Assembly (NCBI RefSeq): GCF_030812915.1
Contig: NZ_JAUSTQ010000002.1
Location: forward strand, 248,001 to 312,000
DNA: 64,000 nucleotides
Source: Alkalibacillus salilacus
GTDB taxonomy: Bacteria > Bacillota > Bacilli > Bacillales > Alkalibacillaceae
Direction: 5' to 3'
The position numbers and the translations under genes were made by a program. The notes below the pieces were generated by a model, which was given only the letters and a program-made list of their open reading frames with translations, had not been told where the DNA came from and did no database searches. Below, piece by piece: positions 56,029-64,000 of this stretch (positions are counted from its first letter, which is position 1; the number at the start of each line of letters is the position of its first letter).

Positions 56029-57507
56029 TTATTTATAAGTAGGACGATACTTAACAGAACCTTCTACATCTGATAACAACGCCAATTCATTCTCACCCGG
56101 TGGCAATTTAAAATAAGATGCGCCAAAATCTTTTAGATCCGTCGCATCTTCGCCGTTAATTAATATAGATTCGTCTTCGTGGTCAAATGTAATCTTATCG
56201 CCTTCGCCTGCAATGTAAGGAATGCCTTCCTCATGATTAATCTTGTCAATTTTAACAGTGGCTACATTGGGATCAGTTGATGATTGCGTGCCATACCTTG
56301 AAAACGCAATGACGACTTGTTCGATCGGCGCTTGATAGTTAGAACTACGATCATACCAAGCCACATAACGTCTTGTATGATAGCCTTGAGATGAATTCCC
56401 CATCAAAATTTGGGCTACAAATCGTGTTCCTTCACGTGTCAGTTTCAGAATACCTGCAAAGTTATTCCAAACACCTCGTTCGTCACCATATTCATCAATT
56501 AAATAATGTGGCTCTGTGTAACCCAAGCGCACAATCCCTTTATGCAAAGATTGTTGATTATGACTATCACGCATTGCTAATTTTGCAACTTGTGTGCCAT
56601 CTGCATCCAATAAATAAATGGCCACTTCACCAACACGATCGTATCCGTTATAAGATGATAGATAGGTAGATAGTCTAAAATCTTGCAATGACTCTGATAG
56701 AGATTGCTTAATTGCAGGTCCATGCCAACCAGAATCTTGACCGTAACTAGCAGGTTTAGTCACATCTCCATCACTTTCAATTGAACCATCAATTACATGG
56801 TCGACTTCGCCTGACTGCGCTTGTGTCCAACCAACTGTCGTTGAACCTTCAAAGGATAAAATAGATTCATATTTTTCAAACGTGTAGCTATCGACGTCAA
56901 CAGGTTGACCAATCATCATATACTCATCACCATTACTTACCATCGCGAATGTGATTGGAGCTAGAACATCAAATTCAAATCTAGGTTTAGCTGCTTGTGT
57001 ACCTTCTACATTGATAACCGTGCCTTGTCCTGTTAGGTCTACTTCTTTCTCTGGACCGTATTTATAAGGGTCAGAACACAAAAATGTGATTGTTGCTACT
57101 AAGCTGTTGCTATCTTCTTCCGGCACTTCATTGGACTGCGTTGTAGCATAAAAAACGGCATTCTCATCTGAAAATGCCAGTTCGTTTTTAGTTCCTCGTA
57201 GTAAGTCATTTAAACGATTATACCGATCGCGGAAGCCTTCGTTTGTTTCATCCTTGATTTGATATTTAACTGTAATTTCGCGCATATCCATTGTGTAACC
57301 ATCTGATTCAATCGCGCCACTCATACCCGGTACTTCCGTTGTGTTAATTCGATTGTTCACGGTGCTTCGGCCAGCAATCGTTAACGTCTGAAAACTTCCT
57401 GTATCATCAGTTAAAACATCGTCTAAATTAATACCATTGAAGGTTGTTTTTATTGACAGCGAGGTACTTGTTGTACCTCTTTCGTTTATATCCACAAACT
57501 CGTACAT
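56029..57507 (-). CDS. Distal tail protein Dit with lectin-like extension
   Basis: A 492-aa protein. The N-terminal half matches Dit of siphoviruses (LTIAGRSTVNNRINTTEVPG, DYGP-type CSDPYKYGPE), the hexameric adaptor between tail tube and Tal. Typical Dit has about 250-320 residues. Here residues about 230-430 add a concanavalin/LamG-like module (HGPAIKQSLSESLQDFRLST, GVWNNFAGILKLTREGTRF, RYVAWYDRSS). Such evolved Dit proteins bind host sugars. AGGAGG site upstream. Confidence 0.85.
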   Translation of the reverse strand: MYEFVDINERGTTSTSLSIKTTFNGINLDDVLTDDTGSFQTLTIAGRSTVNNRINTTEVPGMSGAIESDGYTMDMREITVKYQIKDETNEGFRDRYNRLNDLLRGTKNELAFSDENAVFYATTQSNEVPEEDSNSLVATITFLCSDPYKYGPEKEVDLTGQGTVINVEGTQAAKPRFEFDVLAPITFAMVSNGDEYMMIGQPVDVDSYTFEKYESILSFEGSTTVGWTQAQSGEVDHVIDGSIESDGDVTKPASYGQDSGWHGPAIKQSLSESLQDFRLSTYLSSYNGYDRVGEVAIYLLDADGTQVAKLAMRDSHNQQSLHKGIVRLGYTEPHYLIDEYGDERGVWNNFAGILKLTREGTRFVAQILMGNSSQGYHTRRYVAWYDRSSNYQAPIEQVVIAFSRYGTQSSTDPNVATVKIDKINHEEGIPYIAGEGDKITFDHEDESILINGEDATDLKDFGASYFKLPPGENELALLSDVEGSVKYRPTYK

Positions 57508-57516
57508 AAGTACCTC

Positions 57517-60330
57517 CTATCCTCTGAAACTCTCTTTCAGATTCGCTTCCCTTGTCTGAACTTTAGATATATCATCCACATGTGCTTTGAATGTTCTGTT
57601 ACCCATTCGCAAATTAATGTTCACAGGTTGCCTTTGAGTAAAACTAACATCAGCATTAACAGCACTCTGTACTTCCGCTTTGCTGTTACGTTTCAAGTCT
57701 TTTAGGCTTGATGTAATCTGTGATGATTTTACTTGTAGGTCAGGTTTGAATGATTTTGTTACCGCGTTACCAACATTTTCAGCAGCCTTTTTGACAGAGC
57801 GAATCTTATCGAGCATACCTTCGCTCACACCTCCGGTCACCCATCGTCCGACACCTTTATTCATTAATTTGGAAGGTGAGCTTATGCCGAAGAAGTTTGT
57901 GAATCCATCTTTAACACTTCCTGCAACACCTTTGGCGGCATCTACGGCTGCGCCTGCCATATTGCCAATACCTTTGATTAAGCCGTTGATGATATCTTCA
58001 CCAATACCAACTAAATCAACGCTTTCAAAGAAGCTGAGAATGTTATCCCAAATATCCTTAACCGTATCTTTAATGGATTCCCAAGCACCTTCCCAGTCGC
58101 CTGTCAAGATGCTCATGCCAGTGTTTATGATACCTGTTGCAATATCAATACCCGACTTGATAACACCTTCAATGATGCCCCACGCAATTTGAACTGCGCC
58201 AGATATGAGAGGCCATACGGTTTGGAATAGGCCTTTTATAAATTTCAATCCTGCTTTTATAAACGACTTAACCGTTCCGAAGGTTGCAATGACAACACTC
58301 TCGATATATTTCCACGCTACTTTAATGACACCCATTATAAGGTCACCATGTTGTTGCCAAATATCTTTGAAACTATTAACAATCGTTTTGACAACATTCC
58401 AAACGGTTTTTAAGATACCGACAATTGTGTTATAAACCGTGTCCCAAACACGTTTAGCTGTATCAAGAATTTGTTGTTGATTTTCTTTCCACCATGTAAC
58501 TAGGGCGCCTATAACGGTTTTGACTAGGTTAGCAATGAAGTTAACAATCGTCATGAACACGGTTTTAATCATGTTCCAAGCTTTGATAACGCCTTGTCTG
58601 AACTTCTCGTTTTCATTCCACAATCGAATAAACACGGGAATTAACAGAGATAGTACGCTAATGATTACGCCAACAGGGCCAAGCAACATTGTAAAAGCTC
58701 TACCAAGTATAGGAAGTATCTTAGATGCTATAGGCATAATCACGCCTCTTATTCGCGCGAACAAAGCAGAAACAGTCTGTATTGGCGCTTTAAGGAAATT
58801 GAATGCTTTGGTAACGACTTTCATAATCACAGAACCTATAACAGAAAATGCCGTTACAATCATGGTGATAAACGGAACTAACGACAATAACGCACCGCCT
58901 AGCACCGTTCCTGCCGCAATTAGCTTACCGATGATCGGGTTTGCTTCCATCATGCTACTTATCCATTCAAACATGCTGTTTGCCACATCTAACATAGCTG
59001 AACCTAAAGGCGCGAGCGCTACCCCTATATCAATGATAAAACCTATGATATTGCCAATTAGGTCAATTATTTTCGGGCCATTTTTCTGGACGTATTGAAT
59101 GAACTGCTGAAAACCGTCGGAACTCGCTACCGTAGATGACCATTTTTTAAATGAATCCATCATATCTGACAGCGCATTGAATATTACTTCACTATTACCA
59201 CTAAATGCCTTAAACAAATTAACAACACCCATGAAGGCATCGCCGAATATACTCTTGATCGTTGGTAAGTTTGTTTTGATATAATCAATAAATGACTGTA
59301 AAGATTTCGATCCTTGAATGCGCTCAGTAAAGTCAGCAAACGATTCGCCCATATCTGCAAAACCTTGTGCCATAAAATCTGTTAAAGGCTTAAATGCAAC
59401 TGTTAGATTCATCAATCCTTCGATAAATCCGCCGACACCATCAACAATTTGCTGTAATATAGGTGCTGCGTTTTTGTTCAAGTATCCGAAAAATGCTTGT
59501 GCTGCTGATGAGTCCATGAACGTTTTGAATTGCTTTGATATATTAACGACGGCATCAGCCACATTATCAAACATCGGAGCTAACGAATTGACGACGGTCT
59601 CTAATCCTTCCATGGCGTTGCCAAATGCCGTAGCCGCCTGTGGCGCTATGGCATCTTGTATGTCTTTCCACGCACTTTTGAGTCCATCTAACTGCTTAGC
59701 TGCTTTTATGTTCTCTTTTGTCGCTTCTGCTGTGCCATCAATAATGGATTGTATAGTAGGCGTAGCCGCCGCACCAAAAGCTACTGCTGCTCCGCCAGCT
59801 ATTCCGAATGCCGCTCCTAAAGCTACAGCCCCAGATCCTACAACTCCAATAGCATTACCAACCGCCATGACAACTGGCACCATTGATGCAATGATCGGTG
59901 CTAGCGTAGATGAAAATGAGATGCCAATACCACCTATTACACTTCGGGTTACCGTTCCGAATGACCGCATAAAATTAGCCATGCGGTTTATGGTTTGTTG
60001 GAAATTCCGTACACGTGCCTCGATTGGAATAACTATCTTATCTCGTGAAAGTGCTTTGGCTTTAGCGGTTAGTTGTGCTACTTTACGCATGAATTCAGTA
60101 ATGTCGGCGCCAATTTCTTTATCTGCGTCAGGTTTTAAGAAGCTTTGCATCATCTTCTTAGCTCGTTTAATATTACGCTGCAATGGCTTAATGTCAGCAT
60201 CTAGTTCCGTATCTTCCACGGATTCTGATTCGCGCTTGAACTTTTGCGTAACATCCCGAGCCGTCTGAATCGCTTTCCGAAATTTACTTGTTTTCGCTTT
60301 TAATTCCGCTTCAATACTGTATTCGGCCAT
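57517..60330 (-). CDS. Tape measure protein
   Basis: A 937-aa protein starting MAEYSIEAELKAKTSKF. The first part is coiled coil, followed by glycine/alanine-rich hydrophobic segments (VIGGIGISFSSTLAPIIA, VALGAAFGIAGGAAVAFGAA) and repeated aromatic helices in the middle, ending with SSPSKLMNKGVGRWV, all typical. Length sets the tail length; the 0.15 nm per residue rule gives about 140 nm. No lysozyme or peptidase domain is visible. ATG 60330 is preferred to the TTG before it. Confidence 0.94.
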   Translation of the reverse strand: MAEYSIEAELKAKTSKFRKAIQTARDVTQKFKRESESVEDTELDADIKPLQRNIKRAKKMMQSFLKPDADKEIGADITEFMRKVAQLTAKAKALSRDKIVIPIEARVRNFQQTINRMANFMRSFGTVTRSVIGGIGISFSSTLAPIIASMVPVVMAVGNAIGVVGSGAVALGAAFGIAGGAAVAFGAAATPTIQSIIDGTAEATKENIKAAKQLDGLKSAWKDIQDAIAPQAATAFGNAMEGLETVVNSLAPMFDNVADAVVNISKQFKTFMDSSAAQAFFGYLNKNAAPILQQIVDGVGGFIEGLMNLTVAFKPLTDFMAQGFADMGESFADFTERIQGSKSLQSFIDYIKTNLPTIKSIFGDAFMGVVNLFKAFSGNSEVIFNALSDMMDSFKKWSSTVASSDGFQQFIQYVQKNGPKIIDLIGNIIGFIIDIGVALAPLGSAMLDVANSMFEWISSMMEANPIIGKLIAAGTVLGGALLSLVPFITMIVTAFSVIGSVIMKVVTKAFNFLKAPIQTVSALFARIRGVIMPIASKILPILGRAFTMLLGPVGVIISVLSLLIPVFIRLWNENEKFRQGVIKAWNMIKTVFMTIVNFIANLVKTVIGALVTWWKENQQQILDTAKRVWDTVYNTIVGILKTVWNVVKTIVNSFKDIWQQHGDLIMGVIKVAWKYIESVVIATFGTVKSFIKAGLKFIKGLFQTVWPLISGAVQIAWGIIEGVIKSGIDIATGIINTGMSILTGDWEGAWESIKDTVKDIWDNILSFFESVDLVGIGEDIINGLIKGIGNMAGAAVDAAKGVAGSVKDGFTNFFGISSPSKLMNKGVGRWVTGGVSEGMLDKIRSVKKAAENVGNAVTKSFKPDLQVKSSQITSSLKDLKRNSKAEVQSAVNADVSFTQRQPVNINLRMGNRTFKAHVDDISKVQTREANLKESFRG

Positions 60331-60347
60331 CAACTCACCCCTTTCTT

Positions 60348-60677
60348 TTACTTATTGCGTTTCATAGCCAGTTCAGCAGGTGACAACTGCCTTCTGTCCG
60401 TTGCTTTCTCTGGTTCTTGATACTGCCCCTCAACCTGTTTTATTGCCTTCTCATAATCGAAAAAGTCTTCAAACTTCTTGAAGATATATTCCTCTTTCGG
60501 ATTCTTATCTGTACCTTTATTTTCTGTGGCACTTGCGTTTCTGTTTAAAAACGCAGCCAAATGCAAGCGGTACATATCATCAATTTCTTTGTATTCTTGT
60601 GCGTGTGTTTTATAGTGGAATTCCGATAATGTCATCTCTTCCACGTCACTCAATCGTTCCATGCCAAGTTTTCGCAT
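60348..60677 (-). CDS. Tail assembly chaperone, frameshift partner (T region)
   Basis: The frame encodes MRKLGMERLSDVEEMTLSEF and HAQEYKEIDDMYRLHLAAFL, typical of the T part of siphovirus G/GT chaperones, including EMTLSEF. The ATG at 60677 has no ribosome binding site. The frame is -1 relative to the upstream gene and stays open without a stop back into its coding end, so the protein is probably made only as a G-T fusion by ribosomal frameshifting. Confidence 0.83.
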   Translation of the reverse strand: MRKLGMERLSDVEEMTLSEFHYKTHAQEYKEIDDMYRLHLAAFLNRNASATENKGTDKNPKEEYIFKKFEDFFDYEKAIKQVEGQYQEPEKATDRRQLSPAELAMKRNK

Positions 60678-60703
60678 GGCATGGATGACAATCTCGTTAT
60701 AAG

Positions 60704-61078
60704 TTAGCCCTCGTTTTCCACTGCTTTTACTGGACTCTTTTTCTTCATGTCTTCTGGTACTAGATTTCGGGTCATAGGTCGCTTCCCCAATTCTTCAATG
60801 ACTTGCTCTCCGAATGCTTCAAAGCCTTCGTTTTCTGCAATGTCGTCAAGAATAACTTCTAAATTCTCATAGGTTTTCGGACCGTTTTTTCCGGATGCAG
60901 CCTTAATGATTTTTGAAATACCGATGATGTTACCGGATTGCAGTTTCGGCACTAGCATTTCGACTCCTTCACCCAGATTAGCCCCTTCCATTTCAAACCC
61001 TAGTTCCTTGTCGATCTCCGTCAATGTTCGTAGTCCAAATGACAATTCAATTTCTTTTCCATTAAAGTTAATATGCAT
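60704..61078 (-). CDS. Tail assembly chaperone (G protein)
   Basis: A 124-aa protein starting MHINFNGKEIELSFGLRTLT, with IDKELGF and the ELGKRPMTRNLV end, consistent with phage_TAC family G proteins that coat the tape measure during assembly. AAGGAGG precedes the ATG. Near its end GGAAAAC (60719-60713) is a candidate -1 slippery site, three codons before the TAA. Confidence 0.87.
   Translation of the reverse strand: MHINFNGKEIELSFGLRTLTEIDKELGFEMEGANLGEGVEMLVPKLQSGNIIGISKIIKAASGKNGPKTYENLEVILDDIAENEGFEAFGEQVIEELGKRPMTRNLVPEDMKKKSPVKAVENEG
60713..60719 (-). other. Candidate -1 frameshift site (GGAAAAC)
   Basis: In the zero frame it reads G GAA AAC. Slipping back one base puts ribosomes on GGA AAA and into GLTYNEIVIHAMRK, which joins the T frame. 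GAAAAAG a little further upstream is a second candidate. Confidence 0.5.
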
Positions 61079-61102
61079 ATATTATTCCTCCTTAAATTTA
61101 AA

Positions 61103-61125
61103 AGGGAGAGCCTAAAACCCTCCCT
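61103..61125 (-). terminator. Hairpin after the major tail protein gene
   Basis: AGGGAG and CTCCCT with a loop of about 11 nt, followed by TTTT. It is a short stem; it may only lower expression of the downstream tail genes relative to the tube protein. Confidence 0.45.
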
Positions 61126-61128
61126 CGT

Positions 61129-61680
61129 TTATGCTACTGGATCCGTTTCATCCGGTTCTGCCAATCCATCATCCGCAGGGTCTTCTTGCAGTACGTCATG
61201 GAACACATACGATAGTGTTTCCAAGTCACCTTCTGGCAAAGTGGCCCGCCCTTTTTGACGTGTCCCGGATGTTAAGAAAGTGCCTTCTACTTCGGGGTTG
61301 TCCTCGGATCCATCTGTGGTTTCCCATTCCGTGATATATCCTTGTCGGTATTCAGCGCCGAATGTCGTTGTACTGTCTGTGTCATCAACTTCTTTATCAG
61401 CTAAATCCACTTCCCACATTTCGACTGCATAATCATCTACAATCGAATCCTCTAGCATCGTAAAAGTTGGGTCTTCTTCGGATTGCAATGCTGTAATAGA
61501 AACCTCGTCCTCTAGTGCAGCTGATCCTTGAACATTTCCATCTTTCGTTGGTGTAGCCTCACGATCACGTGAATAAGACTTTGAATGTTCTGTCTGAAAA
61601 ACAAGTTTAGCTGCCTCGGATGCTTCTCCGAGTTTGCGAAAATATAATACTTTGTGTACGCCGTTTGCTATTTTAGCCAT
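61129..61680 (-). CDS. Major tail protein
   Basis: A 183-aa acidic protein starting MAKIANGVHKVLYFRKLGEA, of the TP901-1-like tail tube family (SYSRDREATPTKDGNVQGSA, YRQGYITEWETTD). A hydrophilic Asp/Glu-rich end follows. Strong AAGGAGG site. Position between the tail-completion gene and the G chaperone is standard. It is probably the most abundant tail protein. Confidence 0.88.
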   Translation of the reverse strand: MAKIANGVHKVLYFRKLGEASEAAKLVFQTEHSKSYSRDREATPTKDGNVQGSAALEDEVSITALQSEEDPTFTMLEDSIVDDYAVEMWEVDLADKEVDDTDSTTTFGAEYRQGYITEWETTDGSEDNPEVEGTFLTSGTRQKGRATLPEGDLETLSYVFHDVLQEDPADDGLAEPDETDPVA

Positions 61681-61703
61681 TTATTTGTCCTCCTTTTTAT
61701 CAT

Positions 61704-61729
61704 TAAAAAAGCACCCTAATTAGAGCGCT
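61704..61729 (-). terminator. Hairpin between the tail-completion and major tail genes
   Basis: AGCGCTC-TAATTA-GGGTGCT with two G-T/T-G pairs, followed by TTTTTTA. It resembles a weak intrinsic terminator within the operon. Confidence 0.5.
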
Positions 61730-62112
61730 TAGGAAATTCTATATTCTGCCGTAATAATGCTGTGCAACAAATCGTCATCTGTGCTGTTATCGTAAATCGT
61801 GTTGGCATTAAGCGTGTTATATTTCAAATAATAGTTTTCTAGTCTTTTGAGTTTCCTCAATGCCATTTTCAACGCATAAACCATACCGGAATGTTCAGCT
61901 CGGTTGTTAGCGTATCCCCAAACATGAATTGTCTGGGCCAGCGTGCCAGTGATAACTTGTTTATTATCCACCACATCGTCTTCTGTTGTCTCTGCTACAT
62001 GAACAAAAGGGTATGCTGTTTCGGCACTGGGGAGATAGTCATACGTATCGTACCCCAGTGTTAGTGATGCGCTGAAAACAGCGTTATACAACTGTATGTC
62101 GGGTGCCTTCAT
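61729..62112 (-). CDS. Tail terminator/completion protein (DUF3168-like)
   Basis: A 127-aa protein with PDIQLYNAVFSASLTLGYDTY, YPFVHVAETTEDD and QTIHVWGY, typical of the gp17/DUF3168 group that caps the tail tube at its head end. It begins just after the HK97 gp10-like gene stop (TAA then ATG). Confidence 0.83.
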   Translation of the reverse strand: MKAPDIQLYNAVFSASLTLGYDTYDYLPSAETAYPFVHVAETTEDDVVDNKQVITGTLAQTIHVWGYANNRAEHSGMVYALKMALRKLKRLENYYLKYNTLNANTIYDNSTDDDLLHSIITAEYRIS

Positions 62113-62460
62113 TTACTTCACCAACCTGTCTAGATCAGCAAGAAACTGTTTCCTTTGCTGATTATAAGCGTCAAATAAAAACAGAGTCCCACTCATAAAT
62201 CTTGTTCCCCACTCGATATATCCACTGTGCTCAGATTTAGACAATGTTTTATAATGCATTTTGTCTAATCTCTGTGTTTCGATGTTCCTTACTGTATACC
62301 CAGTTGCATAGCCTTTATTGAAACGCTGTTGCCCGTTCTTTTTAGCGTCGCCAGTCATCTCAATAGTATTATTCCTAACGATCTTATCCACATCATCGTC
62401 AATCTCCTTATCCATACGTTCCAGTTTAGAAAGCAGAGCGTCTAATCCGTCTAATTCCAT
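62113..62460 (-). CDS. HK97 gp10-family head-tail joining protein
   Basis: A 115-aa protein (ELDGLDALLSKLERMDKEID, RFNKGYATGYTVRNIE, SGYIEWGTRFM). The Y-IEWGTR motif marks the gp10 family, which sits at the neck. It overlaps the preceding gene by 10 bp. Confidence 0.88.
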   Translation of the reverse strand: MELDGLDALLSKLERMDKEIDDDVDKIVRNNTIEMTGDAKKNGQQRFNKGYATGYTVRNIETQRLDKMHYKTLSKSEHSGYIEWGTRFMSGTLFLFDAYNQQRKQFLADLDRLVK

Positions 62461-62762
62461 GCGCTAACACCTTCCAAATAAAAAACGCTCTCTGACTTGT
62501 GCGGAACATGCCTGAGAACGTTATATTTCTGATCGCCAATCATGGCTTTATCAGCAAAGTCTTTATATGGACGCTGTAACCTTGCCGTGGCGACTTTGTG
62601 ATCATATGAACCGAATACCGCCGCCGTCTTATCTAAGCTGACAGCAGACACATGAGCAGGTAATGTGATACCTTCATCGACTGCTACCTCTGTTTTACCA
62701 GTCTCAGGATTGTATTGCCTGCCTGTGGTTTTATACAAAGTTACCCGCTTATCATATCTCAT
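62451..62762 (-). CDS. Head closure protein (SPP1 gp16-type)
   Basis: A 103-aa protein (MRYDKRVTLYKTTGRQYNPE, HVSAVSLDKTAAVFGSYD, DQKYNVLRH) matching the phage head-tail joining family, a beta-barrel that closes the portal. It overlaps its neighbours by 1 and 10 bp, showing translational coupling. Confidence 0.83.
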   Translation of the reverse strand: MRYDKRVTLYKTTGRQYNPETGKTEVAVDEGITLPAHVSAVSLDKTAAVFGSYDHKVATARLQRPYKDFADKAMIGDQKYNVLRHVPHKSESVFYLEGVSAWN

Positions 62763-63094
62763 CAGAAGAATCTCACCTTTCCTACTTGTTCACTCTTCGG
62801 TATATAAGTCTCCAAGATCGATAGATAAGGTATGAGGTCGTCCTCAGTGAAAGAAACGGAATGCCCTTCGACTGATTCAGAGGTCATCCCTTCGCTTCCA
62901 ATTCTGTTATAGCGGTTGATCGCCATTTCTTCCACAATAAAATTCAATTCGGTGGGAATATTGTCCAATTCAGCGTGTTGCTTCAACCACACTTTTAGCC
63001 GTGCTTCAACGTTAGTGATGATAACGTTCAACTGATCATCTTGTAGGTTATCTTTGATACCCAAGACGGTTTTCACATTTTCTAAAATAGCCAT
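62762..63094 (-). CDS. Head-tail connector (gp6/gp15-like)
   Basis: A 110-aa helical protein (VKTVLGIKDNLQDDQLNVII, VEEMAINRYNRIGSEGMTSE) with the GSEGMTSESVEGHSVSF motif typical of phage connector/adaptor proteins that bind the portal. The ATG at 63094 is preferred; GTG 63103 is possible. It overlaps the next gene by 1 bp. Confidence 0.87.
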   Translation of the reverse strand: MAILENVKTVLGIKDNLQDDQLNVIITNVEARLKVWLKQHAELDNIPTELNFIVEEMAINRYNRIGSEGMTSESVEGHSVSFTEDDLIPYLSILETYIPKSEQVGKVRFF

Positions 63095-63099
63095 TTTGA

Positions 63100-63312
63100 T
63101 CACTTCAATTCGTTTTCGGCTTCTTCTGGTTCTTTAACCTCATCAGTGCCAACTTTTTCAATAAGTGGGGCTTTAACATCGTTTTCCTTGCTTAATAATT
63201 CGTCCAAACGTTCTTGAGACACTTCTCCCTTTTCAGGGAAAGTGTCCCCCTTTCTATAATGACGTTTGTTGTCCTGCTTATCTCTAAAAGCTCTGATTAC
63301 TTGATAAGCCAT
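63100..63312 (-). CDS. Small head-region protein, unknown
   Basis: A 70-aa protein (MAYQVIRAFRDKQDNKRHYR, KGDTFPEKG) with an acidic tail ending EPEEAENELK. Similar short proteins lie between capsid and connector genes in many siphoviruses; function unassigned. ATG 63312 is 9 nt after AAAGGA; ATG 63318 lies too close. Confidence 0.72.
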   Translation of the reverse strand: MAYQVIRAFRDKQDNKRHYRKGDTFPEKGEVSQERLDELLSKENDVKAPLIEKVGTDEVKEPEEAENELK

Positions 63313-63341
63313 GGTCATTCATCCTTTCAATTAAATTTTTA

Positions 63342-64000
63342 TTATCCTGCTGGAGCTGCATCAGGTGTTAACTTAGCAAAGGCTCCATCTTTCACAATCA
63401 TCATACCTACATCCATTGTTGCGCGCAGTGCTACCATTTCTTGTTCAAACAAGTTAACAGGAGATCCGTCTTCATTTGTAATGGTGGAAAGCTGTGCTTC
63501 TTCAGAAATGTTGTATTCGATGTTGAAAGGAATACCATAGCGCAAGTGGTCAAAGTTACCTGCATACAATGTTCCTTTCGTAAGATTAGCAGATTTCAAG
63601 TTAACAGTTGGAAGCCCGTCAATTGTTCCTGCTTGACGATCGAATAAGGAATCACCTTCCGAATCAGTTGCTGTGCGCAATGCTGTGTTGTTTTGCACTT
63701 TAGAAATCCATGCGTTCGCTTCTTCATCCTCAGAATATAACGCATCTTCTACACCTAAAAGGTTCTCGTAACTGATACCGTCATAAACAATGTTACCTGC
63801 ATCAACAGCTGACTGATCAATTGATTGTGGGAATGGGTTTGCCTCATTCAAGATACCTGCTTCATCGAACTTTTTGTAAAACGCTTCTGCGATTTTAGGG
63901 CGCATGAGCTCGAAAAAGTTAGAAACATTGTATTGCAAATATTCACGAGAAACCGGGAGAATAACCGCTAACTTCTTAGCTGTCATTTCCACTTGCAGCA
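63342..64000 (-). CDS. Major capsid protein, HK97 fold (5' end outside window)
   Basis: At least 219 residues, ending AKLTPDAAPAG. Features of HK97-type capsids: KKLAVILPVSREYLQYNVSN, the SIDQSAVDAG-VYDGIS region, GLPTVNLKSANL, GNFDHLRYGIPFNIEYNISE and FEQEMVALRATMDVG. The frame continues beyond 64000, so the gene start and any scaffold or protease gene lie further right. The ATG at 63989 is internal. Confidence 0.88.
   Translation of the reverse strand, partial: LQVEMTAKKLAVILPVSREYLQYNVSNFFELMRPKIAEAFYKKFDEAGILNEANPFPQSIDQSAVDAGNIVYDGISYENLLGVEDALYSEDEEANAWISKVQNNTALRTATDSEGDSLFDRQAGTIDGLPTVNLKSANLTKGTLYAGNFDHLRYGIPFNIEYNISEEAQLSTITNEDGSPVNLFEQEMVALRATMDVGMMIVKDGAFAKLTPDAAPAG

Noticed and set aside
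57680..59098. Plus-strand frames of 170, 76 and 192 codons opposite the tape measure gene
   Set aside because: Antisense shadows with the same composition effect and no initiation signals.
59318..60268. 316-codon plus-strand frame opposite the tape measure gene
   Set aside because: Long but antisense to a clear tape measure gene; it reflects the latter's Gly/Ala-rich codon pattern and has no ribosome binding site.

Overview
The window is a chromosomal segment of a low-GC, endospore-forming Bacillaceae bacterium. The right quarter (about 46.55 kb to the edge) is an integrated siphovirus prophage. The host assignment rests on gene order: ruvAB-yebC-coxA-safA, obg-spo0B-rpmA-prp-rplU, spoIVFBA-minDC-mreDCB-radC-spoIIB, folC-valS-spoVID, hemLBDCXA and ysxC-lonA-clpX-tig-ysoA are Bacillus-type sporulation and housekeeping clusters. 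Many host proteins are rich in Asp and Glu, which would suit a halotolerant genus, but the genus cannot be fixed from this sequence.

Layout. 1-5.7 kb: Holliday-junction branch migration (ruvAB), YebC, a benzil-reductase-type SDR, a 331-bp MITE-like repeat with a 9-bp target duplication, a CoxA-like spore lipoprotein, NAD synthetase and a short SafA-like LysM protein. 5.7-11.8 kb: obg, spo0B, the L27/Prp/L21 set with an L21 leader, an RNase E/G protein, and the SpoIVFB/SpoIVFA pair that controls sigma-K activation. 11.9-17.7 kb: division and shape genes (minDC, mreDCB), radC and spoIIB. 17.8-25.8 kb: a membrane GGDEF protein, folC, valS with a Val T-box, a 62-aa membrane protein on the opposite strand, and spoVID. 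26-32.2 kb: the heme operon hemA-X-C-D-B-L. 32.4-46.1 kb: a LiaI-like membrane protein, a second inverted copy of the 3.4-kb repeat, an MFS transporter, ysxC-lonA-clpX-tig-ysoA, a fructosamine-kinase-like protein, a CwlO-like NlpC/P60 hydrolase, and lipM-lipA. Compared with the remembered B. subtilis order, lonB, maf, bofC, ysxE and the nadABC/pheAB block are absent from their usual places.

At 46.3-46.6 kb a consensus promoter drives tRNA-Gly(TCC) and tRNA-Arg(TCT). A tyrosine integrase begins about 120 bp past tRNA-Arg, so that tRNA is the likely attachment site. The prophage then reads, moving right: integrase, ImmA-type protease with a LexA-like box inside its promoter, a small plus-strand gene, the lysis region, tail genes (Tal, Dit, tape measure, G/T chaperones, major tail protein), head-tail joining genes, and a capsid gene cut by the window edge. 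Late genes run leftward toward the integrase; the repressor and replication genes are not in the window.

The most interesting part is the lysis region, 48.4-52.8 kb. It carries several accessory units: a plus-strand secreted-protein/membrane-protein pair between a holin and a truncated holin paralogue (candidate toxin and immunity), a plus-strand 90-aa gene whose ribosome binding site sits in a 10-bp hairpin, and a minus-strand 113-aa gene with its own extended -10 promoter and terminator. All functions given are inferred from reading the sequence; no database search was run.
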